Below, piece by piece: positions 8,064-16,728 of a stretch of DNA of 64,000 nucleotides (its first letter is position 1; each line of letters begins with the position of its first letter). The DNA is from Atlanticothrix silvestris CENA357 (lineage in GTDB: Bacteria; Cyanobacteriota; Cyanobacteriia; Cyanobacteriales; Nostocaceae): assembly GCF_016056295.1 (NCBI RefSeq), contig NZ_JAECZB010000092.1, positions 1 to 64,000 of the forward strand, given 5' to 3'. A program made the translations under genes and the position numbers. The notes under the pieces were generated by a model, which made no database searches, was not told the DNA's origin, and was given only the letters and a program-made list of their open reading frames with translations.

Positions 8064-8091
8064 AATGGTGAGTAGTCATCAACTCACCATT
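8064..8091. terminator. Hairpin downstream of panC/cmk
   Basis: AATGGTGAG and CTCACCATT form a 9-bp perfect stem with a ten-base loop, followed by a weak A/T tract. It is a plausible terminator or attenuating structure ahead of the next small gene. Confidence 0.45.
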
Positions 8092-8123
8092 ATAAAAATA
8101 GTTATTAAAAAGCAACATTATTA

Positions 8124-8438
8124 GTGTCACAAGCCTTCAGCCAATTGAAACAGGCAGAAATATGGATGCGAGACGCGTATGAACACGAAGTTAAATTTAT
8201 TGGTCAAAGTGTTATGGTTTTTCAGTTGCGAGGACACCCCTGGACTGTAATCTATAGATTTTGCAAGCCACCCTATGATTCAGACTTGCCTTATCCAGTC
8301 GGTGCAACGGCAGAAGATGCTTATATTCCCGCCCTATTTGTTCTTGAATGTCCTAACCTTGATGAAAAAATTATTTTGCGGTTAGAAAATTTAAATCGTA
8401 GCGATCTTGAACGAATGGATTACGTCGCATACAGATAA
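8124..8438 (+). CDS. Conserved-looking hypothetical protein (104 aa)
   Basis: It starts at GTG 8124 (MSQAFSQLKQAEIWMRDAYE) and has a balanced soluble composition without signal or membrane segments. Its middle holds VMVFQLRGHPWTVIYRFCKP, PYPVGATAEDAYIPALFVL and a charged C-terminus. The residue pattern looks coding, but I do not recognise the family and can suggest no function. No strong Shine-Dalgarno is seen, so the start is tentative. It lies between panC/cmk and sodB, just before a repeat array. Confidence 0.6.
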   Translation: MSQAFSQLKQAEIWMRDAYEHEVKFIGQSVMVFQLRGHPWTVIYRFCKPPYDSDLPYPVGATAEDAYIPALFVLECPNLDEKIILRLENLNRSDLERMDYVAYR

Positions 8439-8768
8439 CACTTAAGCAATAAACCTGAAAAAGACTCTACCCAAAAGGGGATGGACTATTAAACCAGATC
8501 AACAACTGACCACTGACCACTGACAACTGACAACTGACCCGCGTAGCGTAAATAAAAGTCATATCCCTACAGGTTGAACTTGTAACCAATGCTTTGGGAT
8601 GATTTACAAGAGTATTTTGCCTTATATCCTCATTTTGGTAGTAGAATGACCTCGTTAAGTTTTATATCCTGGAATTTGGATATCAAACTAGCATGTACAA
8701 AACCTGTAATTTCCTAAGTTTTTGCAACAGCTTTAAACTGGAAAACAGTAAACAGAGGATTTCACAAA
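8439..8768. other. Upstream region of sodB
   Basis: Besides the repeat arm there is no coding frame. About 210 bases between the repeat and the sodB start hold its promoter and leader, with AGAGGA about ten bases before the ATG. No defined operator is visible. Confidence 0.5.
8493..8556. repeat. Left arm of long inverted repeat flanking sodB
   Basis: ACCAGATCAACAACTGAC, followed by tandem ACTGACCACTGACAACTGAC units and ending CCCGCGTAGCGTAAATAAA, is repeated in inverse orientation at 9491-9543. A third copy of the core (CAACTGACCCGCGTAGCGT) is at 40735-40766. Confidence 0.85.
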
Positions 8769-9371
8769 ATGGCATTTTCACAGCCCCCCCTACCTTTTGA
8801 CTTCAATGCTCTAGAGCCGTATGGCATGAAAGGTGAGACTTTTGAGTATCATTATGGTAAGCATCACAAAGCTTATGTAGATAACCTAAATAAGCTCACT
8901 GACGGTACAGAACTGGCTGATAAATCTCTGGAAGAGGTAATCCAAATTTCCTTTAAAGACTCCTCCAAGACAGGAATCTTTAATAACGCTGCTCAAGTTT
9001 GGAACCACACCTTCTTCTGGAATTCTTTGAAGCCTGCTGGTGGTGGCGCACCTACCGGTGAACTCGCAACCAAGATTGATCAAGACTTTGGTAGCTTCGA
9101 CAAATTTAAAGAAGAGTTCTCTAACGCTGCTGCAACTCAGTTTGGTAGTGGATGGGCTTGGCTGATCGATGATGGTGGTAAGCTACAAGTGATCAAGACA
9201 CCGAATGCAGAAAACCCTCTAGCTCATGGCAAAAAAGCACTCCTAACCTTGGATGTTTGGGAACACGCTTACTACATCGACTACAGAAATGCTCGTCCAG
9301 CGTTTATCAAAAATTACTTAGAACAGTTAGTAAATTGGGAATTCGCTGCTGAAAATTACGCTAAAGCCTAG
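8769..9371 (+). CDS. sodB: Iron superoxide dismutase
   Basis: A 200-residue Fe-type superoxide dismutase that converts superoxide to oxygen and peroxide in the cytosol. By alignment with known SODs the metal ligands are H28 (EYHYGKHH), H80 (NHTFFW), D162 and H166 (LDVWEHAY). Q76 in AAQVWNHTF and the FGSGWAWL segment are hallmarks of the iron rather than manganese form. There is no signal peptide. AGAGGA precedes the ATG. The gene is monocistronic, followed by a strong hairpin at 9458 and framed by long inverted repeats. Confidence 0.96.
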   Translation: MAFSQPPLPFDFNALEPYGMKGETFEYHYGKHHKAYVDNLNKLTDGTELADKSLEEVIQISFKDSSKTGIFNNAAQVWNHTFFWNSLKPAGGGAPTGELATKIDQDFGSFDKFKEEFSNAAATQFGSGWAWLIDDGGKLQVIKTPNAENPLAHGKKALLTLDVWEHAYYIDYRNARPAFIKNYLEQLVNWEFAAENYAKA

Positions 9372-9457
9372 TCATCTGTCAGTTTTGTACTGGCTGCAAT
9401 AGTAGCTTTTGCTGGATATATAGAGCAGAAACAATCAATTGATTTATCAAGATTGCG

Positions 9458-9490
9458 AGCAGTCACGATGATTATCGTGGCTGCTTTTAA
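9458..9490 (+). terminator. Terminator after sodB
   Basis: AGCAGTCACGAT (9458-9469) and ATCGTGGCTGCT (9474-9485) form a 12-bp stem with one G-U pair and a GATT loop, followed by TTTAATTT. Confidence 0.75.
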
Positions 9491-9543
9491 TTTATTTACG
9501 CTACGCGGGTCAGTTGTCAGTTGTCAGTTGTTTTTGATCTGGT
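9491..9543. repeat. Right arm of long inverted repeat flanking sodB
   Basis: TTTATTTACGCTACGCGGGT, then three CAGTTGT units and TTTTTGATCTGGT, is the inverse of 8493-8556 and differs mainly in the number of ACTGAC units. Confidence 0.85.
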
Positions 9544-9694
9544 ACCATACCTTCGTAGGTGGTTCTAAAATGACTTTTTAGCCACCAAGGCTCCAAGACA
9601 CCAAGAAAAATACATTACACCTTGACAGAGATATCCCTAACCTCTAGCCCCTTTCTTCTTAAAATATAGTACTTTCAATCGAGAAACGCTGTAA
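9544..9694. other. Intergenic region, nothing defined
   Basis: With the terminator and repeat arm this completes a gene-free stretch of about 320 bases. It contains a common low-value repeat (GCCACCAAGGCTCCAAGACACC) split by ordinary sequence; no gene or regulatory site is supported. Confidence 0.4.
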
Positions 9695-9967
9695 GTGTCG
9701 CAGCAGCGAACTGTCTCGTGTATCTTAAAAGGTAGTGAAATTAAAATCAAAATAGAATATATGGATAGCAAAGAACTGGCACTATACATGGAAGCAACGA
9801 ATAGCATTGCTAAACCTTGGCTATTAGTGCAACTACGCCTCAAAAAATTACAAGAACGTCGAGAGATGATTTCAGCAGACACTTATGCTAATGAGTTAGC
9901 AGACATACACCAAGATTTGATGAATTTGGGTGAATGGTGGCGCGGTATTGAAGATGAAGTATTTTAA
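9695..9967 (+). CDS. Hypothetical protein, helical, probably cyanobacterial-specific
   Basis: The 90-residue frame starts at GTG 9695. ATG at 9761 gives a 68-residue protein beginning MDSKELALYMEATNSIAKPW, and this is the part that looks conserved. The sequence is predicted helical and charged (LRLKKLQERREMISADTYAN) and ends with LMNLGEWWRGIEDEVF. There is no signal or membrane segment. I recall similar short hypothetical proteins in filamentous cyanobacteria but no function. It lies 100 bases before purM, separated by a strong hairpin. Confidence 0.6.
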   Translation: MSQQRTVSCILKGSEIKIKIEYMDSKELALYMEATNSIAKPWLLVQLRLKKLQERREMISADTYANELADIHQDLMNLGEWWRGIEDEVF

Positions 9968-9976
9968 TCAGTTTAA

Positions 9977-10025
9977 GAATCTAGAGTCAAAAACTCACTG
10001 ACTATAGACTTTTGACTCTAGATTC
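9977..10025. terminator. Perfect 16-bp hairpin between the hypothetical gene and purM
   Basis: GAATCTAGAGTCAAAA (9977-9992) is exactly complementary to TTTTGACTCTAGATTC (10010-10025), with a 17-base loop. It is built from the GACTCTAGA/TGACTA repeat common around here. It could end the upstream transcript or structure the purM leader. Confidence 0.5.
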
Positions 10026-10067
10026 ACCTACTGTGAACTATGGACTAATGACTATTGACTAATTTTT

Positions 10068-11096
10068 ATGGATTATCGGGATGCTGGGGTTGATGTTGAG
10101 GCTGGTCGAGCCTTTGTAGATCAAATTCGTAATTTGGTTCACAGCACCTTTAGACCGGAAGTAATTGGTGGACTAGGTGGTTTTGGGGGGTGCTTTCAAT
10201 TACCGGGAGGTTTTAAAGAACCAGTATTGGTTTCCGGGACAGATGGCGTGGGTACAAAGTTGAAAATCGCTCAAATTCTTCACCGCCACGATAGCGTTGG
10301 TATTGATTTAGTCGCAATGTGCGTCAACGATGTACTGACATCAGGTGCAGAACCACTGTTTTTTTTAGATTATCTAGCAACTAGTAAGTTAGAGAAAGAG
10401 CAATTAACTCAAGTGGTGGCAGGTATAGCCTCTGGATGTAGGTTAGCAGGTTGTGCCTTATTGGGAGGAGAAACGGCAGAAATGCCTGGTTTTTACCAAG
10501 TGGGTGAGTATGACTTGGCTGGGTTTTGTGTGGGAATTGTAGAAAAAAGCCAAATGTTGGATGGCTCCCAAGTAGAAGTAGGAGATATAGCGATCGCTCT
10601 TGCTAGCACTGGTGTACATAGCAATGGCTTCAGTTTAGTCCGAAAAATAGTTAATGATGGCGGGTTTTCTTGGAGTGAAAGCCCAGAATTATTAGGTGGT
10701 GAAACGATAGGAGAAACTTTCCTTCAACCCACACGCATTTATGTCAAACCAGTTTTAGCAGCGCGTCAAGCCGGGTTAGAAATTCATGGGATGGCTCACA
10801 TTACAGGTGGAGGATTACCAGAAAATCTGCCTAGATGTTTGGGAAAAAATCAAGCGATTAAAATTAACCCCAATAGTTGGACTATTCCACCTGTATTTCA
10901 GTGGCTAGCTGAAGCCGGATCAGTCAGTCCCCAAGCAATGTATAACACTTTCAATATGGGGATTGGATTTGTGCTGCTTGTGCCACCCCATCAAGCAGAA
11001 CAGACCATTACTTTTTTTCAATCACAGAATATTCCTTCTATGGCGATTGGTGAAGTGATTAGTGGTTCTGGTGAATTAGTTGGATTAATAACATAG
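10068..11096 (+). CDS. purM: Phosphoribosylformylglycinamidine cyclo-ligase (AIR synthetase)
   Basis: The 342-residue PurM closes the imidazole ring of AIR from FGAM with ATP, step five of purine synthesis. It shows the expected order: [35 protein letters not shown] (nucleotide/phosphate site), [31 protein letters not shown] and [13 protein letters not shown]. Its length is as usual for the family and it is soluble. It is monocistronic; a 10-bp hairpin follows at 11135. Confidence 0.96.
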   Translation: MDYRDAGVDVEAGRAFVDQIRNLVHSTFRPEVIGGLGGFGGCFQLPGGFKEPVLVSGTDGVGTKLKIAQILHRHDSVGIDLVAMCVNDVLTSGAEPLFFLDYLATSKLEKEQLTQVVAGIASGCRLAGCALLGGETAEMPGFYQVGEYDLAGFCVGIVEKSQMLDGSQVEVGDIAIALASTGVHSNGFSLVRKIVNDGGFSWSESPELLGGETIGETFLQPTRIYVKPVLAARQAGLEIHGMAHITGGGLPENLPRCLGKNQAIKINPNSWTIPPVFQWLAEAGSVSPQAMYNTFNMGIGFVLLVPPHQAEQTITFFQSQNIPSMAIGEVISGSGELVGLIT

Positions 11097-11134
11097 AAAT
11101 AATATTTACATAGTAGCCAAATTTTGATTTGAGC

Positions 11135-11170
11135 TTAGTGAAGCTTTATGCTTCACTAAATCTGATTTTT
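11135..11170 (+). terminator. Terminator-like hairpin after purM
   Basis: TTAGTGAAGC (11135-11144) pairs perfectly with GCTTCACTAA (11150-11159) around TTTAT, and ATCTGATTTTT follows. Confidence 0.6.
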
Positions 11171-11429
11171 GCTAATTATTTGGCAAATCTTTTTCATGGA
11201 TATAGAGATATTTTTTAGCAATATTTTTTACTTATACTTATAAAAGCGATTCAAAATCCTCATGGCCATAATCATTGAGATTTGCTAACGTAGTCTTAAC
11301 ATATTGAAAAATTTCACGGGTGAAGCTAATACAATAGCCTCCCACACTAATTTACAGTGTCGGAATTTTCTTATCTAGAGGCATGGTGTGTTGGTGTAAA
11401 GAATCACACATTTTTATTTACAGAGGATT
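11171..11429. other. Intergenic region before the PHP gene
   Basis: With the purM hairpin this makes about 330 gene-free bases. AGAGGA lies just before the PHP-protein ATG; otherwise no signal is recognisable. Confidence 0.4.
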
Positions 11430-12116
11430 ATGGTTGTAAATTTTACTCGAACATCTGCTCCCACCGAACTACTAAAGCAAGTATTTCAAAGGATTGATGC
11501 CCAAAGTTGTCCCACAATATTTAATTTTCACATGCATACTGTCCACTCAGATGGTAGGTTGCAGCCAAGTACATTGATGGAACAAGCGATCGCGATCGGT
11601 CTGCAAGGATTAGCCATCACCGACCACCACTGTATTGACGGATATAAAGCAGCGCAAATTTATCTAGAAGATTGGAAGTGGAACAATCCTGGTGCTAACA
11701 CTCCGCACCTATGGAGTGGGACAGAAATTAATGCCAACCTCTTGGATAATGAAGTTCACATCTTGGCTTACGCTTTTGAACCAGAACACTCTAGTATTAA
11801 ACCTTATTTGCAAAAAAAGGCTACAACAGGACACCTATATCAAGCAAGTAATGTAATTGCTGCCATTCATGATGCTGGAGGATTAGCAGTATTAGCTCAT
11901 CCAGCTCGCTATAAGCGATCGCATTTCGATTTAATTCCAGCTGCGGCTGAAAAGGGAATTGACGGTGTTGAAACTTTCTACGCTTACAATAACCCTAATC
12001 CCTGGAGACCAACAGCCTTAGAATCACAACAGGTACAAAAGCTGGCCGGTGAATATGGTATTTTTAATACCTGTGGTACTGATACCCACGGTTTGAACTT
12101 ACTTCAGCGGTTGTAA
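11430..12116 (+). CDS. PHP-domain metal-dependent phosphoesterase
   Basis: The 228-residue protein is a PHP (polymerase and histidinol phosphatase) domain. Metal-binding motifs are FHMHTVHSDGRL (residues about 32-43), GLAITDHHCIDGY, GTEINA, GGLAVLAHPARYK, DGVETFYAYNN and CGTDTHG near the C-terminus. Stand-alone PHP proteins hydrolyse small phosphate esters such as 5'-nucleotides or 3',5'-bisphosphates; the substrate cannot be told here. AGAGGA lies just before the ATG. The C-terminus ends soon after the last metal motif, as in other compact members. Confidence 0.88.
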   Translation: MVVNFTRTSAPTELLKQVFQRIDAQSCPTIFNFHMHTVHSDGRLQPSTLMEQAIAIGLQGLAITDHHCIDGYKAAQIYLEDWKWNNPGANTPHLWSGTEINANLLDNEVHILAYAFEPEHSSIKPYLQKKATTGHLYQASNVIAAIHDAGGLAVLAHPARYKRSHFDLIPAAAEKGIDGVETFYAYNNPNPWRPTALESQQVQKLAGEYGIFNTCGTDTHGLNLLQRL

Positions 12117-12152
12117 AGTTACAGTTGTTTTTTCTGAATTCTCCTGGTTCAA

Positions 12153-13799
12153 TCAGCCAGGGGCTGGTTTTGATGGTATAACTGGCAATAAAATCTGTGA
12201 GGGAAAGCTTCCTCCACAATTCACAGTCAAGGTGATGATTTGAGCGTTTAGTAAACTCTCACTATTAATTACTCCACCATTACCAGAATTCATTGCGTAT
12301 GCTGGAAAACAAGCTGCACTCAAACTCAGACGTAAAGCATTACCTTGAAAAATTCGCGCACAAGTCGCTTGCAATTGTATTTTTGTGGTGATGTGATTAA
12401 TTCCATCTCGACAATGTATATAACCTTGGGTAAAGCTATACACGCGTCCATCAGGATAGACTTGCGACAGCACTGCACACAAATCATAACTTGGCTGATC
12501 AGCGGTGCAATGGATTTCCGCTGACACATCCCCTGCCAAATACAAGTCTTTTACTAACGGCTCACTAGTGTAAGTTAAAACATCAGAACGGCAATCGAGA
12601 TGCGATCGCTCAAATATACCCGCAGGTATGGCTGCATGACCACCCAAAGCTGGAACTGGTCGCCAAGGGTCATGAACGAATACATCGAAGGTATTGGTGA
12701 CTGGAGGCTGAGAATTGGGGATAAGAGTTCCGGAGTCTTCGCGGATACTAGCAAGTCCGATAGTTGACAAAAAATAAGATTTTTGGTTAGCTTTAGGTAA
12801 ATTAGGGAAAGTGCGCCAAATATTACTTCCCATCTCAAATAGGCAAACAGGCTGTTCTTGAAGTAAACCTGTATCTATACCTTTAAGAAACTGGTCAAAC
12901 CAGCGGATTTGCATTTTATCTACAGGACTCATTGCCTTAATACCAAAGTCAACTTCGCCAACTTTGCGACCCCAAGGCAAATGCGCCCAAGGCCCAACTA
13001 ATAGATGTTGGGGTGTAGTACTACGATCTGCCATATCTTGATATAAATGCAGAGTTCCCCGCAGGTAAGTATCAAACCAACCCCCGATGTGGAACATTGG
13101 CAAGTCAACAATTTGTAAGTGAGATTTGGGCGAAAGTTTTTCCCAATATGCATTAGGTTGAGAATGTTCTACCCACTCGTGATAGAACGAAAGAGGGGCA
13201 AGTTGCTGAAAAATTTCGGGATTAGTTACAGGCAAATTACGAGCAGCAGCAAATAATGATTGATAAGTTGTTTTTTTACCTCGCAAGCGGGCAGTTTCTG
13301 TAGCTAATTGAATCGCCCAAGCAAGGTTAGTTTGTAAACAAAATGCGCCGCCTTCATAAGCCCAATCTGTATACAAATCATAGCCAATCATAGCAGGACA
13401 AATTGTTTTAAGAGCACTAGGTTTAGCTGCTGCGGCATATAGCTGAGTCATTCCCTGATAGGAAAAACCATACATACCAACTTTGCCATTACTACCAGCT
13501 AGATTTGCTGCCCAATTGACTGCATCTTCGCCATCGGTAATTTCATGAGCAAATAACTTAAATTCCCCTTCAGAAGTACCTCGTCCACGCACATCTTGAA
13601 TTACTACGATGTAGCCGTGGGCAGCATACCAACTAGGATGAGCATAGACAACAGTAGAAGCGATCGCTCTACCATAAGGTTGTCGCATTAATAAAACAGG
13701 AAACTCACCCTGTGCATCGGGGCGATAGATATCTGCATCCAAGCGTACACCATCGCGGGTGTGCATAGAGGCTGTTTGTTTGGGGAGGAGTTTCAGCAT
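12153..13799 (-). CDS. CocE/NonD-family alpha/beta hydrolase
   Basis: A 548-residue X-Pro dipeptidyl-peptidase-like (S15) hydrolase. The N-terminal alpha/beta-hydrolase domain has GMYGFSYQGMTQL with nucleophile S113, D243 in GGWFDTYLRG and H273 in VGPWAHLPWG as the probable triad. The C-terminal 200 residues form the jelly-roll X-Pro-type domain. The family hydrolyses acyl esters (such as cocaine or glutaryl-7-ACA) or X-Pro peptides, so the natural substrate is unclear. No signal peptide, so cytosolic. It lies head-to-tail after the antiporter, 93 bases away. Confidence 0.9.
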   Translation of the reverse strand: MLKLLPKQTASMHTRDGVRLDADIYRPDAQGEFPVLLMRQPYGRAIASTVVYAHPSWYAAHGYIVVIQDVRGRGTSEGEFKLFAHEITDGEDAVNWAANLAGSNGKVGMYGFSYQGMTQLYAAAAKPSALKTICPAMIGYDLYTDWAYEGGAFCLQTNLAWAIQLATETARLRGKKTTYQSLFAAARNLPVTNPEIFQQLAPLSFYHEWVEHSQPNAYWEKLSPKSHLQIVDLPMFHIGGWFDTYLRGTLHLYQDMADRSTTPQHLLVGPWAHLPWGRKVGEVDFGIKAMSPVDKMQIRWFDQFLKGIDTGLLQEQPVCLFEMGSNIWRTFPNLPKANQKSYFLSTIGLASIREDSGTLIPNSQPPVTNTFDVFVHDPWRPVPALGGHAAIPAGIFERSHLDCRSDVLTYTSEPLVKDLYLAGDVSAEIHCTADQPSYDLCAVLSQVYPDGRVYSFTQGYIHCRDGINHITTKIQLQATCARIFQGNALRLSLSAACFPAYAMNSGNGGVINSESLLNAQIITLTVNCGGSFPSQILLPVIPSKPAPG

Positions 13800-13892
13800 G
13801 GATATGATAATCTGGTGCTTACCCTGATGGAATTGCCAAAGTTTATTTTCTGCTAGGCGAACGCTTGAGTTTTAAGACAGCGCAAACAAGGC

Positions 13893-15812
13893 TTAACTAC
13901 CAGGAGCATCGCTGGTAAAAAGTTCAGATAATTTGTCTAGCGGTACTTCTTCAACCTCCGGTAACTTTTCTAGAGCTAAACGAGTAGATTGGTTACTACC
14001 AGATAGACGCTTTAACAGATTAGGCCTGGGGTCATGCAACAAATAGATAATGCGATCGCCTGCTTCCCACTCTTGGTTGGCTGGTATCACTTGGAGGCGT
14101 TCTTTTCGTTCCACCAGCAACGGTATCAACTCCCCACTCCGAATCTTTTCCTGAATACGACCTTGTTGTTGAGAAAGTTCTGGCTCACTCAGTGTAGTTG
14201 TCCCTAACTTCACTCGCCCATCATTTAAATATTCATTCCAGGTCTTAATTGTCAAATCTGTTGCAAAAGCTTGGTGAACCTTATTATTAGAACTCGGAGT
14301 CGCTTGCGGATCGCGAGGAAAAACTGCTAAAACACGCGGCGGACTAAACTCCTCAGCAGCTCGTTGAGCCAAGACAAAATTCACCTCACCATTATTGGTC
14401 ATAGCCAAAAAAGTTCCGATAGAATCTAGTCCCGCCTCTTCCAAAACCGTAACATCTAGCGCACTGCTAGCAATCACCCGGAGATTTTGAGCTTCTGCTT
14501 TTTCACAACGTTCCGGGTCAGTATCAATCATCACAACTGTTTCTTCCCGTTCTTGAAAAAAGCGGGCAATTAACAGACTCAAGGGATTACAACCAACAAT
14601 TACCGCCCCAGTTGCTTCTTTAGAAGTGATGCGTAGCAAGTTAGCCACCCAGCCAGCAGTTAGCCCTTGACAGACAACTGTCATAATAATTGTGAGAAAG
14701 ACTAAAGCCTTAATCGCATCACCACCGTTGATACCGCGCTGAGTCAGCAAAATTGCGAACAAAGAAGCAACCGAAGCCGAAACAATTCCCCTCGGAGCAA
14801 CCCAGCTTAAAAATAATTTTTGTCGCCAGTTGAGGTCACTATTCCAAGTACATAAGAGGATGTTAACCGGGCGAACGACGAACATCAATACTAAAACGGT
14901 AAATAAACTACCCCAACCCAAAGCAAACACACTAGCGATCGATAAATCCGCTGCTAGCAAAATAAATAGTACAGAAACACTGAGAATTGTTAGTTGACCT
15001 TTGAAGCTACGTAACAAACGTTCTTCTGGTACCGAAGAATTGGCAAACACTGCTCCTGCAACTACTGTTGTCATCACACCCGATTCACTGCGGATAGTCT
15101 GCGCCAAAGAAAACAAACCCCACAGTATTGCCAAAACCACCAAGTTTTTTAGTTCAAATGACAAAAAATTGGCACGTTTAAAAATCAAACTCATCAAATA
15201 GCCGCCTACAACGCCAATTGCCCCACCAATACCCAGGCGCATAGCTAGACCAATGATGGCATTGATAGGGTCAGCATCACCATTCACAATCGTGTCAAGA
15301 ACAACAAATGCCAGGATAGCTCCTACAGGATCAATTAAAACCCCTTCGCCTTCCAAAAGAGTTGCCACTTGCCGATCTACATTGATTTGTTTGAGTAGCG
15401 GATTAACAACAGTTGGCCCTGTCACTACAACTATAGAAGCGTAAAGAAAAGCTATATTCCAAGGAAATTCGCCCAGCCAATGAGCCGCCATACTACCACC
15501 GAGCAGCGTAATTAGCGTTCCCAGAGTCACAAGCAATTGCAAACTAAGTGAAACTTTGCCCAACTCTCGCAAATCTAAATTGAGTCCGCCCTCAAATAAA
15601 ATTATTGCCGTCGCTAAAGCAACAATCACTTCCAGCCCCATACCTAGCAAATTGGGGTGCAACAACCCAATACCATCAGAGCCAAGCAAAATGCCTAATA
15701 ACAACAACAAGACAATGCTGGGTACACGAAAGTACGCCGCTAGTACCTGGGCGCTAATACCTGCAAAAACAGCGATCACCATCTGTAGGGTGATTTCAAA
15801 AGATGCTTCCAT
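13893..15812 (-). CDS. CPA-type cation:proton antiporter with TrkA nucleotide-binding domain
   Basis: A 639-residue protein. Twelve or so membrane segments fill residues 5-400 (SIVLLLLLGILLGSDGIGLL, FEGGLNLDL, TGPTVVNPLL, LEGEGVLIDPVGA, WVAPRGIVSASVASLFA), which match Na+/H+ exchanger motifs including the acidic pair around EGEGVLIDP. From about residue 400, GAVIVGCNPLSLLIARFFQE starts a TrkA-N (RCK) Rossmann domain, and a TrkA-C-like part follows (ELIPLLVERKERLQVIPANQ). NAD(H) or nucleotide control of a K+ or Na+/H+ antiporter is inferred. Inner-membrane protein. Confidence 0.92.
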   Translation of the reverse strand: MEASFEITLQMVIAVFAGISAQVLAAYFRVPSIVLLLLLGILLGSDGIGLLHPNLLGMGLEVIVALATAIILFEGGLNLDLRELGKVSLSLQLLVTLGTLITLLGGSMAAHWLGEFPWNIAFLYASIVVVTGPTVVNPLLKQINVDRQVATLLEGEGVLIDPVGAILAFVVLDTIVNGDADPINAIIGLAMRLGIGGAIGVVGGYLMSLIFKRANFLSFELKNLVVLAILWGLFSLAQTIRSESGVMTTVVAGAVFANSSVPEERLLRSFKGQLTILSVSVLFILLAADLSIASVFALGWGSLFTVLVLMFVVRPVNILLCTWNSDLNWRQKLFLSWVAPRGIVSASVASLFAILLTQRGINGGDAIKALVFLTIIMTVVCQGLTAGWVANLLRITSKEATGAVIVGCNPLSLLIARFFQEREETVVMIDTDPERCEKAEAQNLRVIASSALDVTVLEEAGLDSIGTFLAMTNNGEVNFVLAQRAAEEFSPPRVLAVFPRDPQATPSSNNKVHQAFATDLTIKTWNEYLNDGRVKLGTTTLSEPELSQQQGRIQEKIRSGELIPLLVERKERLQVIPANQEWEAGDRIIYLLHDPRPNLLKRLSGSNQSTRLALEKLPEVEEVPLDKLSELFTSDAPGS

Positions 15813-16173
15813 GTTGTAGATTTTGAGCGATATATTTCAAAATCTTTTGTAAAGAACAGTAAATATTACCTTTAAAGGGTACAGTATCAAACCCTTTTTC
15901 TTTGCTAAATTCAAACTTTTTTTTATACTTAGTTTGTTATATAACTTTATTTTCGCTGGTTTAGCAAAAAACGGTCAGCTAATCGTCAATTATTTTTCTT
16001 GGATAATTTACTAGAGAATTTACTAGAGTAAGCGGCTCCATCTCTGTTTATCGTTCCAAGTTCTCATCTAATATTACTTCTGTACGAAGATGTGTGTAAC
16101 TAACTACGTAGTGCTTTAGACTTTTAAAAGTATTAGGCGATATAATTCGCTACTACAAAAGCAAAGTTTCTAA
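15813..16173. other. Upstream region of the antiporter, no gene
   Basis: AT-rich sequence with no coding frame. It presumably holds the antiporter promoter. Some runs repeat (TTTACTAGAGAATTTACTAGAG) but no operator can be named. Confidence 0.4.
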
Positions 16174-16316
16174 CCCGCGCAGGCGGCCTTCCCTTCGGGT
16201 TCGCTCTTAGCGTTCTCGTAGAGTAGCCGCTACGCGTCCTGTCTGTGTAGCCAAGCCACTGCGTTGGACGGGTTCCCCGACTTGAAGCAAGTGGCGCGCG
16301 ACTTCTAGTCGCCAGG
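16174..16316. repeat. Dispersed GC-rich repeat island, copy C
   Basis: It starts CCGCGCAGGCGG and ends near TCGCCAGG, with internal TGTGTAGCCAAGCCACTGCG and CCGACTTGAAGCAAGTGGCG. The same framework, with diverged inserts, lies at 46709-46824. The palindromic parts (TTCCCTTCGGG and GCGTAGC motifs) suggest small hairpins. Confidence 0.75.
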
Positions 16317-16392
16317 ACAAGTAATAAACTTTACCTTTATCAACATAGTTTGGTTTTTCCAGCTGTTCTACTTATTATCGGCTTTTCCGCCT

Positions 16393-16728
16393 TTAGCTTA
16401 CAGCAAATCCTGATAATTGACGCATTTTTGGAGTATGAAAACCGATTACAATGTCTTGTTTATCTATACCCATTTCCATCAGTTCTAAAGCAATATCAAC
16501 TTCTGTTGTATTTTGCTGAATCCAAATTTTATTATTCTTAATATCTATGTGCATTATTGGTCCATAAATCCGCTTTTGATTATTCCATCCAATGCTAATA
16601 ATTTGATAATGGTCATGTTCTGTATCAAAAATTTGTTCGACTTCTACATCTCCATAACTAGGCTTGTACTGGAGATATTTAGTTAAAAGTTGCCTAACTT
16701 TTTTCCGATACTCATTTAATTTATCCAT
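16393..16728 (-). CDS. xisI: XisI family protein (fdxN element excision controlling factor homologue)
   Basis: A 111-residue XisI homologue: YGDVEVEQIFDTEHDHYQII, then SIGWNNQKRIYGPIMHIDI, KIWIQQNTTEVDIALELMEM and GFHTPKMRQLSGFAV. It is in one operon with xisH; its ATG lies inside the end of xisH with a 13-base overlap, implying coupled translation. In Anabaena XisH and XisI are required for programmed excision of the fdxN element together with the recombinase XisF, but the family is widespread in cyanobacteria lacking that element. No recombinase is nearby, so the role here is unknown. Confidence 0.93.
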   Translation of the reverse strand: MDKLNEYRKKVRQLLTKYLQYKPSYGDVEVEQIFDTEHDHYQIISIGWNNQKRIYGPIMHIDIKNNKIWIQQNTTEVDIALELMEMGIDKQDIVIGFHTPKMRQLSGFAVS

